Program-made: the position numbers and the translations under genes
Shown here: one piece after another, positions 28,233 to 37,108 of the stretch
How the letters are laid out: each line of letters opens with the position of its first letter
Numbering within the stretch: the first letter of the stretch is position 1
The notes under the pieces: model-generated
Databases searched by the model: none
What the model was told of the DNA's origin: nothing
The model's input: only the letters and a program-made list of their open reading frames with translations
Source of the DNA: Consotaella salsifontis
Lineage (GTDB): Bacteria; Pseudomonadota; Alphaproteobacteria; Rhizobiales; Rhizobiaceae
Assembly (NCBI RefSeq): GCF_900167365.1
Contig: NZ_FUXL01000005.1
Coordinates: 62,001-126,000 of the forward strand
Length of the DNA stretch: 64,000 nt
Direction: 5' to 3'

Positions 28233-28955
28233 ATGAACGACAGCCCCAGCCCCCGGACCACCGAGGCGGCGCGCCCCCAGGATTTCGCCCATGTGCGTGA
28301 CTGGGTGTTCGATCTCGACAACACCCTCTATCCGCGCCACACGAACCTCTTCCAACAGATCGACGAGCGTATCACTGCATTCGTTTCCAACCTGCTTTCG
28401 CTCGAGGCCGGCGAGGCCAAGACGTTGCAGAAGAAGTTCTACCGCGACTACGGAACGACCCTTCGCGGCCTGATGAGCGAGCATCAGGTGGACCCAGACG
28501 CCTTTCTCGAATTCGTCCACGACATCGACTATTCGTGGGTGAAGGCCGACGCGGCGCTCGGCGAGGAGATCAAGGCGCTTCCGGGGCGAAAATTCATCTT
28601 CACCAACGGCGATCGCGGCCATGCCGAGCGCACCGCGCGCCAGCTCGGCATCCTCGACCATTTCGACGACATCTTCGACATCGTCGCGGCCGGTCTCGTG
28701 CCCAAGCCGGCGGCCGCCACCTACGATAAGTTCATGGGGCTCCACCGCATCGACGCCGCCCACGCCGCCATGTTCGAGGATCTTGCCCGCAACCTCGAGG
28801 TGCCCAAACGCCTCGGCATGAGGACGGTGCTGATCGTGCCCGCAAACCTGGAGACGACCTTCGGCGAGATCTGGGAGCAGGAAGGGCGCGACGGCGACCA
28901 CATCGACTTCATCACCGACGACCTCGCCGCCTTCCTGCGCAGCGTCCGCGACTGA
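28233..28955 (+). CDS. HAD-superfamily pyrimidine 5'-nucleotidase
   Basis: A 240-residue HAD phosphatase of the SDT1-like group. Motif I is VFDLDNTLYP (D27, D29), motif II FTNGDRGHAE, the motif III Lys is in VPKPAAATYDKF, and the acidic motif is MFEDLARN. Members hydrolyse pyrimidine nucleoside monophosphates. ATG 28233 is followed directly by the family core; the frame runs open to 27864 only by chance. In rhizobia this gene usually sits between argB and dapD, close to its position here. Confidence 0.88.
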   Translation: MNDSPSPRTTEAARPQDFAHVRDWVFDLDNTLYPRHTNLFQQIDERITAFVSNLLSLEAGEAKTLQKKFYRDYGTTLRGLMSEHQVDPDAFLEFVHDIDYSWVKADAALGEEIKALPGRKFIFTNGDRGHAERTARQLGILDHFDDIFDIVAAGLVPKPAAATYDKFMGLHRIDAAHAAMFEDLARNLEVPKRLGMRTVLIVPANLETTFGEIWEQEGRDGDHIDFITDDLAAFLRSVRD

Positions 28956-28965
28956 AGCCCTGGGT

Positions 28966-29556
28966 TCAGATCAGCGGCACGCCCGTCACGTCCATCACCG
29001 CGCCGTAGGAGACGAGGGAGGAAATCACCATCAGCGTGACGATGCCGATGGCCGCGAGAATGTCGCCGCCGATGGCGACGGCCGCCAGACGCACCGTCAG
29101 CGTCAGGCTGGCGATCGTCGCCACGATGCCGAGCAGCCCGAGTGTCGGCCCCTCCCCCAGCGCCATGACCAGCAGCCAATAGGGCACCATCGCCCAGGCC
29201 AAGAGCGCGCCGCCCCAGTTGGTGGCGATCACCAGCGGCACGATCTTGCGCGAAAATCCGATCGGCCGGGCGATCATCATGAGGATCAGCACCGGCAGCA
29301 GCCATGACAGGACGTCAGCGACGAAATGGGCGGCGAGGACCGTTCCAAGTCCGGCGTCGACGGCGACTTGCGTCCGCTCCGCCGACTCGTACTCGATCCA
29401 CGAGAGAGCAAGCGGCGGCAGGGAAATGGGAAGGGCCGCGAAGGACGCCCAGAAACCGTCGGCGGAAAGGTCGAGCGCCTTGAGCCCGTCCGGCCGCCCC
29501 GCCATCATCCGGGCCGTGGCCGAGAAATAGCGCAGGACCTCCGGGAGCCTCGGCAT
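28966..29556 (-). CDS. Conserved hypothetical membrane protein (downstream of dapE)
   Basis: About 196 residues with five likely membrane segments (for example LSWLLPVLILMMIARPIGF and LLGIVATIASLTLTVRLAAV). It begins two bases after the dapE stop if ATG 29556 is used; an in-frame ATG at 29601 would overlap dapE by 41 bases. I do not recognise a named family, although similar proteins accompany dapE in rhizobia as far as I recall. No catalytic motif is evident. Convergent with the HAD gene, 10 bases apart. Confidence 0.75.
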   Translation of the reverse strand: MPRLPEVLRYFSATARMMAGRPDGLKALDLSADGFWASFAALPISLPPLALSWIEYESAERTQVAVDAGLGTVLAAHFVADVLSWLLPVLILMMIARPIGFSRKIVPLVIATNWGGALLAWAMVPYWLLVMALGEGPTLGLLGIVATIASLTLTVRLAAVAIGGDILAAIGIVTLMVISSLVSYGAVMDVTGVPLI

Positions 29557-29560
29557 CTGC

Positions 29561-30751
29561 TCAGGACTGGGCGCCGAACCAGCGGGTGATGAAGAGCTCA
29601 TAGATCCGCGTCAATTCCTCAAGTTCAGCCAGCGCCACACGCTCGTCGACCATGTGCATCGTTTGGCCGACCAGGCCGAATTCGACGACGGGACAGGCGT
29701 CCTTGATGAAACGCGCGTCCGAGGTGCCACCCGAGGTTGAGATTTCCGGCCGCCGCCCTGTTTGATCCTCGACAGCCTTCGCCAGAGCGTTCGTCAGCAA
29801 CTCGTTTCGGGTGAGGAAAACCTGGGCCGGAGCCGCCTTCCAGTCAATGGCGAAAGTGATGCGCTGGCGCCCGATCTCATCACGCTGTGCCGCCGCCTCG
29901 AGACGTTTCGTCAACTCCGCCTGCAGCGTCGCCACGCTCCACTCATCGTTGAACCGGACATTGAAGGCGGCCGTCGCCCTCTCCGGTATGACGTTGACCG
30001 AAGGGTTGCCGACGTCGAAGGTCGTGATTTCGAGGTTCGACGGCTGGAACCTCTCATTGCCCAAGTCGAGAGGCCGATCCTTGAGGGCGGCGAGGAGCCG
30101 CATCAGACCCGTCACCGGATTGTCGGCGCGGTCGGGATAGGCGACGTGCCCCTGGCGGCCGGTGACGGTGATGGCCGCCGAAAGCGAGCCGCGCCGGCCC
30201 ACCTTCATCATGTCGCCCAGAGCCTCGCGCGAGGTGGGCTCGCCGAGCAGGCAGGCGTCGAAGCGCTCCCCCCTTTCGGCCGCCCACTGGAGAAGCTTGG
30301 GCGTGCCGTTGACCGCCGGCCCCTCCTCGTCGCCCGAGATCAGCAGGGAGATTTGGCCGTGCGGCATGTCGCCACGCTCGAGGAGGCGCGCAAGGGCGGC
30401 GACGAAGCAGGCGATCCCCCCCTTCATGTCCACCGCGCCCCGCCCGAAGAGCATTCCGTCGCGAATCTCGCCACCAAAGGGGGGCAGGCGCCATGCCGCC
30501 TCTTCTCCCGGCGGCACGACGTCGACATGGCCCGCGAAGACCAGATGCGCCCCGCCGCCACCGCGCCGGGCGAACAGATTTTCCACATCCTCCATCCCCG
30601 GCTCGGCAAAAACTGGCCGAAAAACGGAGAATTCGAGCGGCTCCAGCATTTCCTGAAGCGCAGAAAGGACGCCGGCCTCGAGCGGTGTCACCGAAGGACA
30701 GCGAATCAGCCGGACAAGATTTTCGCGAGGGTCTGTGGGCAAAGCAGTCAT
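29561..30751 (-). CDS. dapE: Succinyl-diaminopimelate desuccinylase
   Basis: A 396-residue M20 metallopeptidase that releases LL-diaminopimelate for lysine and peptidoglycan synthesis. Metal-binding segments are FAGHVDVVPPG, GRGAVDMKGGIA and SGDEEGPAVNGT; the substrate-binding STSGGTSDARF lies near the C-terminus. ATG 30751 gives the usual N-terminus (DPRENLVRLIRCPSVTP); ATG 30775 would add eight residues. The gene belongs to the same lysine pathway as dapD, dapF and lysC in this window but is not adjacent to them. Confidence 0.95.
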   Translation of the reverse strand: MTALPTDPRENLVRLIRCPSVTPLEAGVLSALQEMLEPLEFSVFRPVFAEPGMEDVENLFARRGGGGAHLVFAGHVDVVPPGEEAAWRLPPFGGEIRDGMLFGRGAVDMKGGIACFVAALARLLERGDMPHGQISLLISGDEEGPAVNGTPKLLQWAAERGERFDACLLGEPTSREALGDMMKVGRRGSLSAAITVTGRQGHVAYPDRADNPVTGLMRLLAALKDRPLDLGNERFQPSNLEITTFDVGNPSVNVIPERATAAFNVRFNDEWSVATLQAELTKRLEAAAQRDEIGRQRITFAIDWKAAPAQVFLTRNELLTNALAKAVEDQTGRRPEISTSGGTSDARFIKDACPVVEFGLVGQTMHMVDERVALAELEELTRIYELFITRWFGAQS

Positions 30752-30917
30752 GATCGGCTCAATAGCGGAGAGCATCGCCGACAGCCAGCGGAGCTTTCGC
30801 GAGGCTGTGTCGCACGAGCAACTCTTTCTTAACCATCAATCATAAGCGGGGGGCTTGCCTTTTTTGTGCCGAGTTCACGATAAAGAGAACGATCGGGCAC
30901 CATGAGCGGGGGACGCC

Positions 30918-32216
30918 ATGACGAAAGATCAGATCCGAACGGGACAGACCGTGCTTCGACGGAAGACCGGAGCTGGAATGGCTCTCTGCATGCTGCCCCT
31001 GGCGCTGGGGGCCTGCGTCTCCAACCAGAGCGCGGACAACCAGACCAAGACGGTCAGCCTCGCCGACGTCACCGCGACCTACGGATATGCCCCGTCGCCG
31101 GTTTACGCCCTCGCCGACGGCACGCATCTGGTCGCTCCTTCCTCGAAACCTCAACAGGAAGCCGACACGGCAGTCCCAGCCGATCAGACGGCATCGATCG
31201 CCCCCTCGCCCGCTTCCGATCCCGCGACGTCTGGCAAGACCGGGCGAATCAAACCGGGCGAGGCAAAGGACCCGGTGGCGGCACTTCAAGCTGACGTCGC
31301 CGACCACCGCGCCGCCGAGCGCCTTCTCGCCAAGGCGCGGGCGACAGCGGCGCCGGCCGGAGCGGCGGAGACATCTTCCGCCGGTGCGGCCGCCGCCACG
31401 AAGGTCGCCGAGGGGACGGACGCCAGCATCGCCGAGAAGGTCGCGGCCGCCCCCGCCGCGGCCAAGGAGGCTGTCAGCCAGACAATTGCGGCCGTCGGAA
31501 CCACAGCCGAAGCCGCGACGGTGGCCACAATCGACACCACCAAGAGCGCCGTTGCCACCACCGGCCGCGCCATCGCCTCGGTCAGCCAGCGCATCGGCGA
31601 CACCTTCATGGCCAGCGACAGCATCACCGGCAGCAGCAATCTCGACAAGATGATCGAGACGGCGGCGGTGGAAAACGACATTCCGCCCGAGCTCGCCTTC
31701 GCCGTGGTGCGGGTCGAAAGCCATTACAATCCCAAGGCCAAGGGCGGCCGTGCCCTCGGCCTGTCGCAGATCAAGCCGGCGACGGCGCGCAGCCTCGGCT
31801 TTGCCGGCCCCAGCGAGGCGCTCTACGACCCCGAGACCAATCTTCGCTACGGCATGAAGTATCTCGCCGGTGCCTGGGAGCAGGGCGGCCACGACATCTG
31901 CCAGACGGCGATGAAGTACAAGGGCGGCCATCGCACCACGGTCATGAGCCGGGCCGCCGCGACCTATTGCGCCAACGTCAAGAAGCACATGGCCGCGATC
32001 GAGCGACGCCGGATGCGCTCCTCGCCCATCACCACCGCCAGCCTCAGCGACAAGGACATGGGCTCGTCCGCCCGCTCGCTGCCGGGCGTCGTGCCGGTTC
32101 CGACATTCTCCAGCTCGAACAGGATCACCACCCTGTCGTCTCAGGGCTCCTCCGACGCGCTGACCCCAGGCTTTGCCAGCGCCGAGAGCATCGGGCCGAG
32201 CCGATCCGGCCGATAA
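30918..32216 (+). CDS. Lipoprotein lytic transglycosylase (SLT domain)
   Basis: A 432-residue envelope protein. The signal peptide ends in a lipobox LGAC (C33). Residues ~60-235 are low-complexity, Ala/Thr-rich and probably form a flexible spacer. The SLT domain follows with catalytic Glu 267 in VVRVESHYNPKA and the motif GLSQIKPATARSLGF, then the C-terminal NLRYGMKYL segment. It cleaves the MurNAc-GlcNAc bond, giving anhydro-MurNAc for recycling. Its last 76 bases overlap the end of the opposing glycosidase-like gene. Confidence 0.9.
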   Translation: MTKDQIRTGQTVLRRKTGAGMALCMLPLALGACVSNQSADNQTKTVSLADVTATYGYAPSPVYALADGTHLVAPSSKPQQEADTAVPADQTASIAPSPASDPATSGKTGRIKPGEAKDPVAALQADVADHRAAERLLAKARATAAPAGAAETSSAGAAAATKVAEGTDASIAEKVAAAPAAAKEAVSQTIAAVGTTAEAATVATIDTTKSAVATTGRAIASVSQRIGDTFMASDSITGSSNLDKMIETAAVENDIPPELAFAVVRVESHYNPKAKGGRALGLSQIKPATARSLGFAGPSEALYDPETNLRYGMKYLAGAWEQGGHDICQTAMKYKGGHRTTVMSRAAATYCANVKKHMAAIERRRMRSSPITTASLSDKDMGSSARSLPGVVPVPTFSSSNRITTLSSQGSSDALTPGFASAESIGPSRSGR

Positions 32217-32941
32217 TCGATTCCCCCGGCGGGATAGAAGAGGCTCGAGACCTTCCCGTCGAGGAACAGCGCATCGCGGCAGCCGAGGCGGTCGCGGAAG
32301 AACAGTGCGAAGTCCCAGAAATTGATCTTCTGCCGCGTCATGACGAAATGGACCAGCCGGCCCTCGTCGGTGGCGCAGATTCCATTGCGCACGAAGCGAC
32401 TGTCTGAGCCCTCGATGAAGCGCGGATGAAGCGCGCCGTCGATGAGCAGCATCGGGCCCGACTGCGTGGCAAGGCTTGGCCTGTGGCCTTCCGCGAGGAA
32501 GCGGCCGGTTTCCATCACCCCAGCGCGGCCGTTCTCGACATAGAAGATGCCGTTGGGCTTCATCGAGAAATTGCCGGGGCCGTCCGCCGTGGAGACGGGA
32601 TGGCGTTCGACACCGTCCTCGACCGCTAGGCCGACGGGCCGCCGCGCCTCGTCGAACATGCCCGCATTGACCGCCAGAACCATGGGGGATGAAAAGCTCG
32701 CCGCGACCTTGGCGAAGGTCTCGTAGGGAACGCCGTCCTCGTCGGCCGTGGCGAGCCTTAGATCGTAATGGTCCAGCGGCACGTCGCAGACGATGAAATC
32801 CACCCCGCCCGCCGCTTCCATGCGGCAAAGGCCCTGGTGGTCGGGCGGCAGCGCCGGCGGATCGGAAAGCCAGGCCAGCAGCGAGCCGAGCCCGGCAAGC
32901 GGCAGACCGAGCGCGGCGGAGAACAGGCGGGCCCGGGGCAT
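32141..32941 (-). CDS. Phosphodiester glycosidase-family (NAGPA/DUF2233) protein
   Basis: About 266 residues. An N-terminal hydrophobic stretch (LFSAALGLPLAGLGSLLAWL) is a signal or anchor. The NAGPA-type domain contains MVLAVNAGMFDEARRPVGL, GNFSMKPNGIFYV, SGPMLLIDG and ALFLDGKVSSLFYP, the family pattern. Bacterial members may remove sugars linked through phosphodiesters from envelope glycans; the substrate is unknown. The start may instead be GTG 32980, seven bases after the dapD stop. The 3' end overlaps the lytic transglycosylase gene by 76 bases. Confidence 0.85.
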   Translation of the reverse strand: MPRARLFSAALGLPLAGLGSLLAWLSDPPALPPDHQGLCRMEAAGGVDFIVCDVPLDHYDLRLATADEDGVPYETFAKVAASFSSPMVLAVNAGMFDEARRPVGLAVEDGVERHPVSTADGPGNFSMKPNGIFYVENGRAGVMETGRFLAEGHRPSLATQSGPMLLIDGALHPRFIEGSDSRFVRNGICATDEGRLVHFVMTRQKINFWDFALFFRDRLGCRDALFLDGKVSSLFYPAGGIDYRPDRLGPMLSALAKPGVSASEEP

Positions 32942-32987
32942 CGCCCGGCGCGCGCCCTTGCTGGCCCCCGCCCGCTTCACCACCCGG

Positions 32988-33845
32988 TCAGCTGCGCAAG
33001 AGTTCGTTGACCGAGGTCTTGGAGCGCGTGCGCTCGTCGACCCGCTTGACGATGACCGCGCAATAAAGGCCCGGCCCCGGCTCGCCGTTGCCCATCGGCT
33101 TGCCCGGCAGATTTCCCGCGACCACCACCGAATAGGGCGGCACCTCGCCATAGGTGATGGAGCCGGTCGCGCGGTCGACGATCTTGGTCGACTGGCCGAT
33201 GAAGACGCCCATGCCGAGGACCGAGCCCTCGCGCACGACGCAGCCCTCCACGACCTCCGAGCGCGCGCCGATGAAGCAGTTGTCCTCGATAATCACCGGA
33301 CCGGCCTGGAGCGGCTCCAGGACGCCGCCGATGCCGACGCCGCCGGACAGGTGGACGTGCTTGCCGATCTGCGCGCACGAGCCGACTGTCGCCCAGGTGT
33401 CGACCATCGTGCCCTCGCCAACATGGGCGCCGAGATTGACGAAGGAAGGCATCAGCACGGCGTCGCGGCCGATGAAGGCCGACCGGCGAACGATCGCGCC
33501 CGGCACGGCGCGGAAGCCCGCGTCGCGGAACCGATTTTCACCCCAGCCGGCGAACTTGGACGGCACCTTGTCCCACCAGGCCGCGCCGCCGGGCCCGCCG
33601 TCGATCGCCTCCATGTCGTTCAGGCGGAAGGAGAGCAGCACCGCCTTCTTAAGCCATTGGTTGACGGTCCAGCTGCCGTCGGCCGCGCGCTCGGCGACCC
33701 GCGCCTCGCCGCTGTCCAGAAGCTCCAGGGCCGCCTCGACCGCCTCGCGCACCTCTCCCTTGGTCGAAAAGGAGATTTCGCTGCGCGCCTCGAAGGCGGT
33801 GGATACTATCGTTTCGAGTTGTGCGCGATCGGGGGCAGGCATCAT
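32988..33845 (-). CDS. dapD: Tetrahydrodipicolinate N-succinyltransferase
   Basis: A 285-residue left-handed beta-helix acyltransferase. Hexapeptide repeats are evident ([47 protein letters not shown]). It succinylates tetrahydrodipicolinate, the step feeding DapE. ATG 33845 has AAGGAG at ideal spacing; earlier in-frame codons are non-coding. The glycosidase-like gene follows within 50 bases. Confidence 0.96.
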   Translation of the reverse strand: MMPAPDRAQLETIVSTAFEARSEISFSTKGEVREAVEAALELLDSGEARVAERAADGSWTVNQWLKKAVLLSFRLNDMEAIDGGPGGAAWWDKVPSKFAGWGENRFRDAGFRAVPGAIVRRSAFIGRDAVLMPSFVNLGAHVGEGTMVDTWATVGSCAQIGKHVHLSGGVGIGGVLEPLQAGPVIIEDNCFIGARSEVVEGCVVREGSVLGMGVFIGQSTKIVDRATGSITYGEVPPYSVVVAGNLPGKPMGNGEPGPGLYCAVIVKRVDERTRSKTSVNELLRS

Positions 33846-33925
33846 GGCGGCTCCTTCATTCTTCGGTGAGACCGCTCTAGTAGAAGGAGACAAGTGAATC
33901 AATCGAAGCCAGCGGAGACCCGCCC

Positions 33926-34774
33926 ATGGCCAAGGCACCGCGCGACGACAAGGCCTGGGACCCGTTTCCCTCTTCGCGCACAGATCGCGAGCGCGCCAAC
34001 GTCAAGCCCGACACGGCGCAGACCGCCTCTCCCACCTACCGCCTCGCCTATGACGATCCGGATTTCATCTCGCGCGAGGAGATGCGCGGCGTGCGGCTCC
34101 AGCTCGAGCTGATGAAGCCGGAAATGGCGCTGATCGAGGCCGGCATCCGCTCGACCGTCGTGCTCTTCGGCGGGGCTCGCATTCCCGAGCCCGGCGCGGC
34201 CGCCTGGGCCGCGCGCAACGAAACGCAGAAGAACAACCTCGAAGCCAACGCCCGCTACTACGAGGAGGCGCGCAAGTTCGCCCGCCTGTGCTCGACGCAC
34301 TCGGCCAACGCCTCGGGCGGCAAGGAATTCGTCATCGTCACCGGCGGCGGGCCGGGAGTCATGGAGGCGGGAAACAGGGGCGCGGCGGACGTCGGCGCGG
34401 TCTCCATCGCGCTCAACATCACGTTGCCACATGAGCAGGCGCCGAACCCTTACGTGACGCCGGACCTGTGCTTCAACTTTCACTATTTCGCGATCCGTAA
34501 GATGCACTTCCTCCTGCGGGCGCGGGCGATGGCGTGCTTTCCCGGCGGCTTCGGGACCATGGACGAATTGTTCGAAACGCTGACGCTGATCCAGACCCGG
34601 CGGATGCATCAGATCCCGGTTCTCCTCTTTGGCGAGGCGTTCTGGCGGCGGGTGATCGACTTCGAGTTCCTCGCCGAGCAGGGCACCATCGCGCCAGAGG
34701 ACGTCCATCTGTTCGCCTTCGTCGAAACGGCGGAGCAGGGATGGACCATGATTCGCCACTTTTACGGCTTCTGA
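33926..34774 (+). CDS. LOG-family (TIGR00730) protein
   Basis: A 282-residue Rossmann-fold protein of the LOG/'lysine decarboxylase-like' family. The signature [13 protein letters not shown] lies near residues 204-216, with [16 protein letters not shown] upstream. Cytokinin-activating LOG enzymes hydrolyse nucleoside 5'-monophosphates to free base; this longer bacterial form may be a nucleotide 5'-monophosphate nucleosidase rather than a cytokinin enzyme. It is divergent from dapD. Confidence 0.88.
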   Translation: MAKAPRDDKAWDPFPSSRTDRERANVKPDTAQTASPTYRLAYDDPDFISREEMRGVRLQLELMKPEMALIEAGIRSTVVLFGGARIPEPGAAAWAARNETQKNNLEANARYYEEARKFARLCSTHSANASGGKEFVIVTGGGPGVMEAGNRGAADVGAVSIALNITLPHEQAPNPYVTPDLCFNFHYFAIRKMHFLLRARAMACFPGGFGTMDELFETLTLIQTRRMHQIPVLLFGEAFWRRVIDFEFLAEQGTIAPEDVHLFAFVETAEQGWTMIRHFYGF

Positions 34775-34957
34775 CAGACGCACCCATTGCCGCTGAGAGC
34801 GGAACTCCGTCCTCACGCGTCGCGTTGATCCAACAAAATAGCAAAGGCTCGGCTTTGAGCGCGATCTCAATAAAGTCGAAGCACTTTGCGCCATCATTGC
34901 TAACCCGGAGCGGCGACACTCAGTCGCACCACTCGAATTCTTCTCAAGGAAGCCACC

Positions 34958-35251
34958 ATGCCCGACGTCGATTCCAGGCTCATCCGATCGAACCAGGACC
35001 AGGATACGCCGCAGCACATCGTCGAGGACGAAACCACCGCTCAAGTCGAGCGCGCCGATAGCGACCCGCAAAGCGGTCGCGACCGCCAGGCGGCGGCTCA
35101 CGCCGAGGCGGAGGGTTCTGGCGAGCGACGTCATACCCCCGGCACCACCGAAGCGCGCGCCATCGGCGCCACCGCCTACAACGCGGCGCAGCGCGCCATC
35201 GAGGGCGCGGTGTCGCTGGTGCGTCCGGGCCGTTCCATCCTCTGGCACTGA
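34958..35251 (+). CDS. Small hypothetical protein
   Basis: A 97-residue, very hydrophilic protein rich in Asp, Glu, Gln and Arg up to residue ~65, then a short amphipathic end (ATAYNAAQRAIEGAVSLVRPG). AAGGA precedes the ATG at a good distance, which is the main support. No known domain recognised. Possibly a disordered peptide. Confidence 0.55.
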   Translation: MPDVDSRLIRSNQDQDTPQHIVEDETTAQVERADSDPQSGRDRQAAAHAEAEGSGERRHTPGTTEARAIGATAYNAAQRAIEGAVSLVRPGRSILWH

Positions 35252-35304
35252 GAAGCCTACGCTGCCTCAACTGAGAGCGCAGCCGATGGTGTCCGCGATG
35301 CAAC

Positions 35305-35331
35305 AGGGCGGCCGTCCCGAATGGCCGCCCT
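35305..35331. repeat. GC-rich hairpin between two small genes
   Basis: AGGGCGGCC (35305-35313) and GGCCGCCCT (35323-35331) form a perfect 9-bp stem with a 9-base loop. No U-run follows on either strand, so a terminator role is only possible. The GGCGGCC/GGCCGCC core recurs in the hairpin after rplS. Confidence 0.5.
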
Positions 35332-35422
35332 CATCCAGGCGGGGCTAAATCCCCCTTCCTTTCAGGCTTCATTAACCGTCTTCAACGATCTTCAGGCCAA
35401 GCGAAAGCCGGAGGTCGGGAAC

Positions 35423-35710
35423 ATGAGAGCGGTTCATCTCGAAGACAATTTGAAGGTTCGGTTTCCCGGCCAGGACGCCTCGTTCATGGCGGGCGTCGAG
35501 ATCGGCATGCTGGCCACGCTGATGGCGATGCGGCCGCGCGAGTTCTCCCGGCAGATCGACACGGGCAACATGGAACAGGCACGGCTTCTCGGCCTGAAGA
35601 TGGGCTATCACGTGTCCGAGGTCGAGCAGGTCGACCGCAAGGAGGTCCGCGTCACCTTCCGCGACCGGTCACTTGGGCCCAAGCTCCGCGTGGTGTCATC
35701 GCAGGGCTGA
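35423..35710 (+). CDS. Small hypothetical protein, likely conserved
   Basis: A 95-residue protein. A GGAGG motif sits about ten bases before ATG 35423, which I prefer to the open frame back to 35321. It has two charged ends and a mildly hydrophobic centre (FMAGVEIGMLATLMAMRP). No signal peptide or known motif. I cannot name a family. Confidence 0.7.
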   Translation: MRAVHLEDNLKVRFPGQDASFMAGVEIGMLATLMAMRPREFSRQIDTGNMEQARLLGLKMGYHVSEVEQVDRKEVRVTFRDRSLGPKLRVVSSQG

Positions 35711-35760
35711 GCAACGAAGCGGAGAAGCTCTCCGCGTAGAATTTCTCGATATCTTGTCGG

Positions 35761-36603
35761 CTATGACACGGTCAGGGTGTCGATGAAGCGGGGCGTGTGC
35801 TTCGCCTCGAAATCCGCCTCGCGCACCAGCCAGTCGAAATGGCGCGACAGCGCCATGACCTGCCGACGCTCGCGCAGCGCCAGATAAAAGCGGCCGACAT
35901 AGACGGTGGCATGCATCGGGCCAAACACCGTCAAGGGCGAGGAAAACACCTTCTTTCGATCGAAAAGGTAGAGGCGAAGCGAGGGGTACAGCTCCTCCGC
36001 CAGGGCGCGCAGCCGCGCCAGTTGGCCGCGCCTCTCTTCGGCCGGCAGACCCTCCCAATAGCCGTGGCCGGCGGCAAAGCTCTCCAGCGTGTCGAGCGGC
36101 ATGGCGATCTCGTAGTCCGTCTCCGGCGCTCTCAGATACTCCAGCCGGTCGCGCATGTCGGCGATCGCCTGGTCCGAGGTGCGGCCGAGGAAGTCGCCAT
36201 ACTCGAAGCGCAACACCGCCTCCGACTTCAGCATGTCGGGCAGGGTCGCCGGCACGTGGCGAATCTTGTAGCCGCGCGCCTCCTGATGCCAGCGGAAGAT
36301 CGATTCGTCGGACGGCGCGCGCGTCGCCTCCTCGATTCGCATCGCCGCCTCAACCATGTCGGCGCCGCGCTCCTTCCGGTCGGTAAGTCCCAACAGCCAG
36401 TCGCACGAAACCCCGAGGGCCGAGGCACATTCGGCCGCAAATTGGGCATTCGGCAAACGGCCGTCGTCGCGGGAGAGAATCAAGGATACCGTCGACCGGT
36501 CGGAGCCCGTGAGCCGCGCCAGGGCGCTCCGTGACACTCCGCCGGTCGTCATGGCGGCCATGAGTCGTTCGCGGAAGAGCTCAGATCGCTGCCTTTTGTC
36601 CAT
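35761..36603 (-). CDS. Helix-turn-helix (Cro/CI-type) transcriptional regulator
   Basis: A 280-residue regulator. The N-terminal HTH covers about residues 10-70 (SRSALARLTGSDRSTVSLIL is the recognition region). A long C-terminal domain follows with no motif I recognise. Its end contains DRKKVFSSPLTVFGPMHATV, a beta-rich pattern that might be a sensing or dimerisation fold. ATG 36603 sits right beside an inverted repeat, suggesting autoregulation. It is divergent from the DUF2061 gene. Confidence 0.82.
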   Translation of the reverse strand: MDKRQRSELFRERLMAAMTTGGVSRSALARLTGSDRSTVSLILSRDDGRLPNAQFAAECASALGVSCDWLLGLTDRKERGADMVEAAMRIEEATRAPSDESIFRWHQEARGYKIRHVPATLPDMLKSEAVLRFEYGDFLGRTSDQAIADMRDRLEYLRAPETDYEIAMPLDTLESFAAGHGYWEGLPAEERRGQLARLRALAEELYPSLRLYLFDRKKVFSSPLTVFGPMHATVYVGRFYLALRERRQVMALSRHFDWLVREADFEAKHTPRFIDTLTVS

Positions 36604-36606
36604 AAC

Positions 36607-36659
36607 GGTGATTAATATCACCATATTGTCGATTCATGCAACGATCGTGACCCGGGTCA
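36607..36659. promoter_or_regulatory. Two palindromes upstream of the HTH regulator
   Basis: GGTGAT-TAAT-ATCACC (36607-36622) has 6-bp arms and abuts the regulator's start; TGACCCGGGTCA (36648-36659) is a perfect 12-bp palindrome. The stretch around them is AT-richer than the neighbourhood. Candidate operators for the regulator itself and the divergent DUF2061 gene. Confidence 0.55.
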
Positions 36660-36820
36660 TGATTATTTACGGGCTGCCGGGCTTCTGCCTCTGAGCGTAG
36701 AACCCCTCTTGCAAGGCCGATTCTTGGCCGGCTCAGCAACATTGACTTCGACGCCCGTCCCGCCGCTCACCGCGGGAGCCGACGATTCGCGGCCAAAAGC
36801 AAGAAAAGGAGAACGATCCA

Positions 36821-37096
36821 ATGGAAACGCGCGCTCGCAGCCTCGCCAAGGCCGCCACATGGCAGCTTCTCGGGCTCTTCACCATGTCGGCGCTCGGCTT
36901 TCTGTTCACCGGATCGTTCACCGCCGGCGGCGCCCTGGCCCTCGCTTCCTGCTTTCTCGGCTTCTGCACCTACATCGTGCACGAGCGCGTATGGGCCGGC
37001 ATCAAGTGGGGCTGGTCCATCGCGGCCGATAGCGGCAACCGCCAAGGCATGAGAGGCCAAGCCATGGCGGGCGAAAGCGTCCAGGGAAAAGCCTGA
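36821..37096 (+). CDS. DUF2061 small membrane protein
   Basis: A 91-residue protein with the DUF2061 pattern: an N-terminal SLAKAATWQLLGLFTMSALG helix, a second hydrophobic segment, then HERVWAGIKWGWS. Two membrane helices are predicted by eye. The function of the family is unknown; members are sometimes near sulfur-assimilation genes, but not here. An AAGGAG motif lies upstream. Confidence 0.85.
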   Translation: METRARSLAKAATWQLLGLFTMSALGFLFTGSFTAGGALALASCFLGFCTYIVHERVWAGIKWGWSIAADSGNRQGMRGQAMAGESVQGKA

Positions 37097-37108
37097 CGCC
37101 TTTCGTGA

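Noticed and set aside
33899-35248. A 449-codon open frame on the - strand
   Set aside because: It is antisense to the LOG-family gene and the small gene at 34958; the translation is Arg/His-rich and has no ribosome-binding site.
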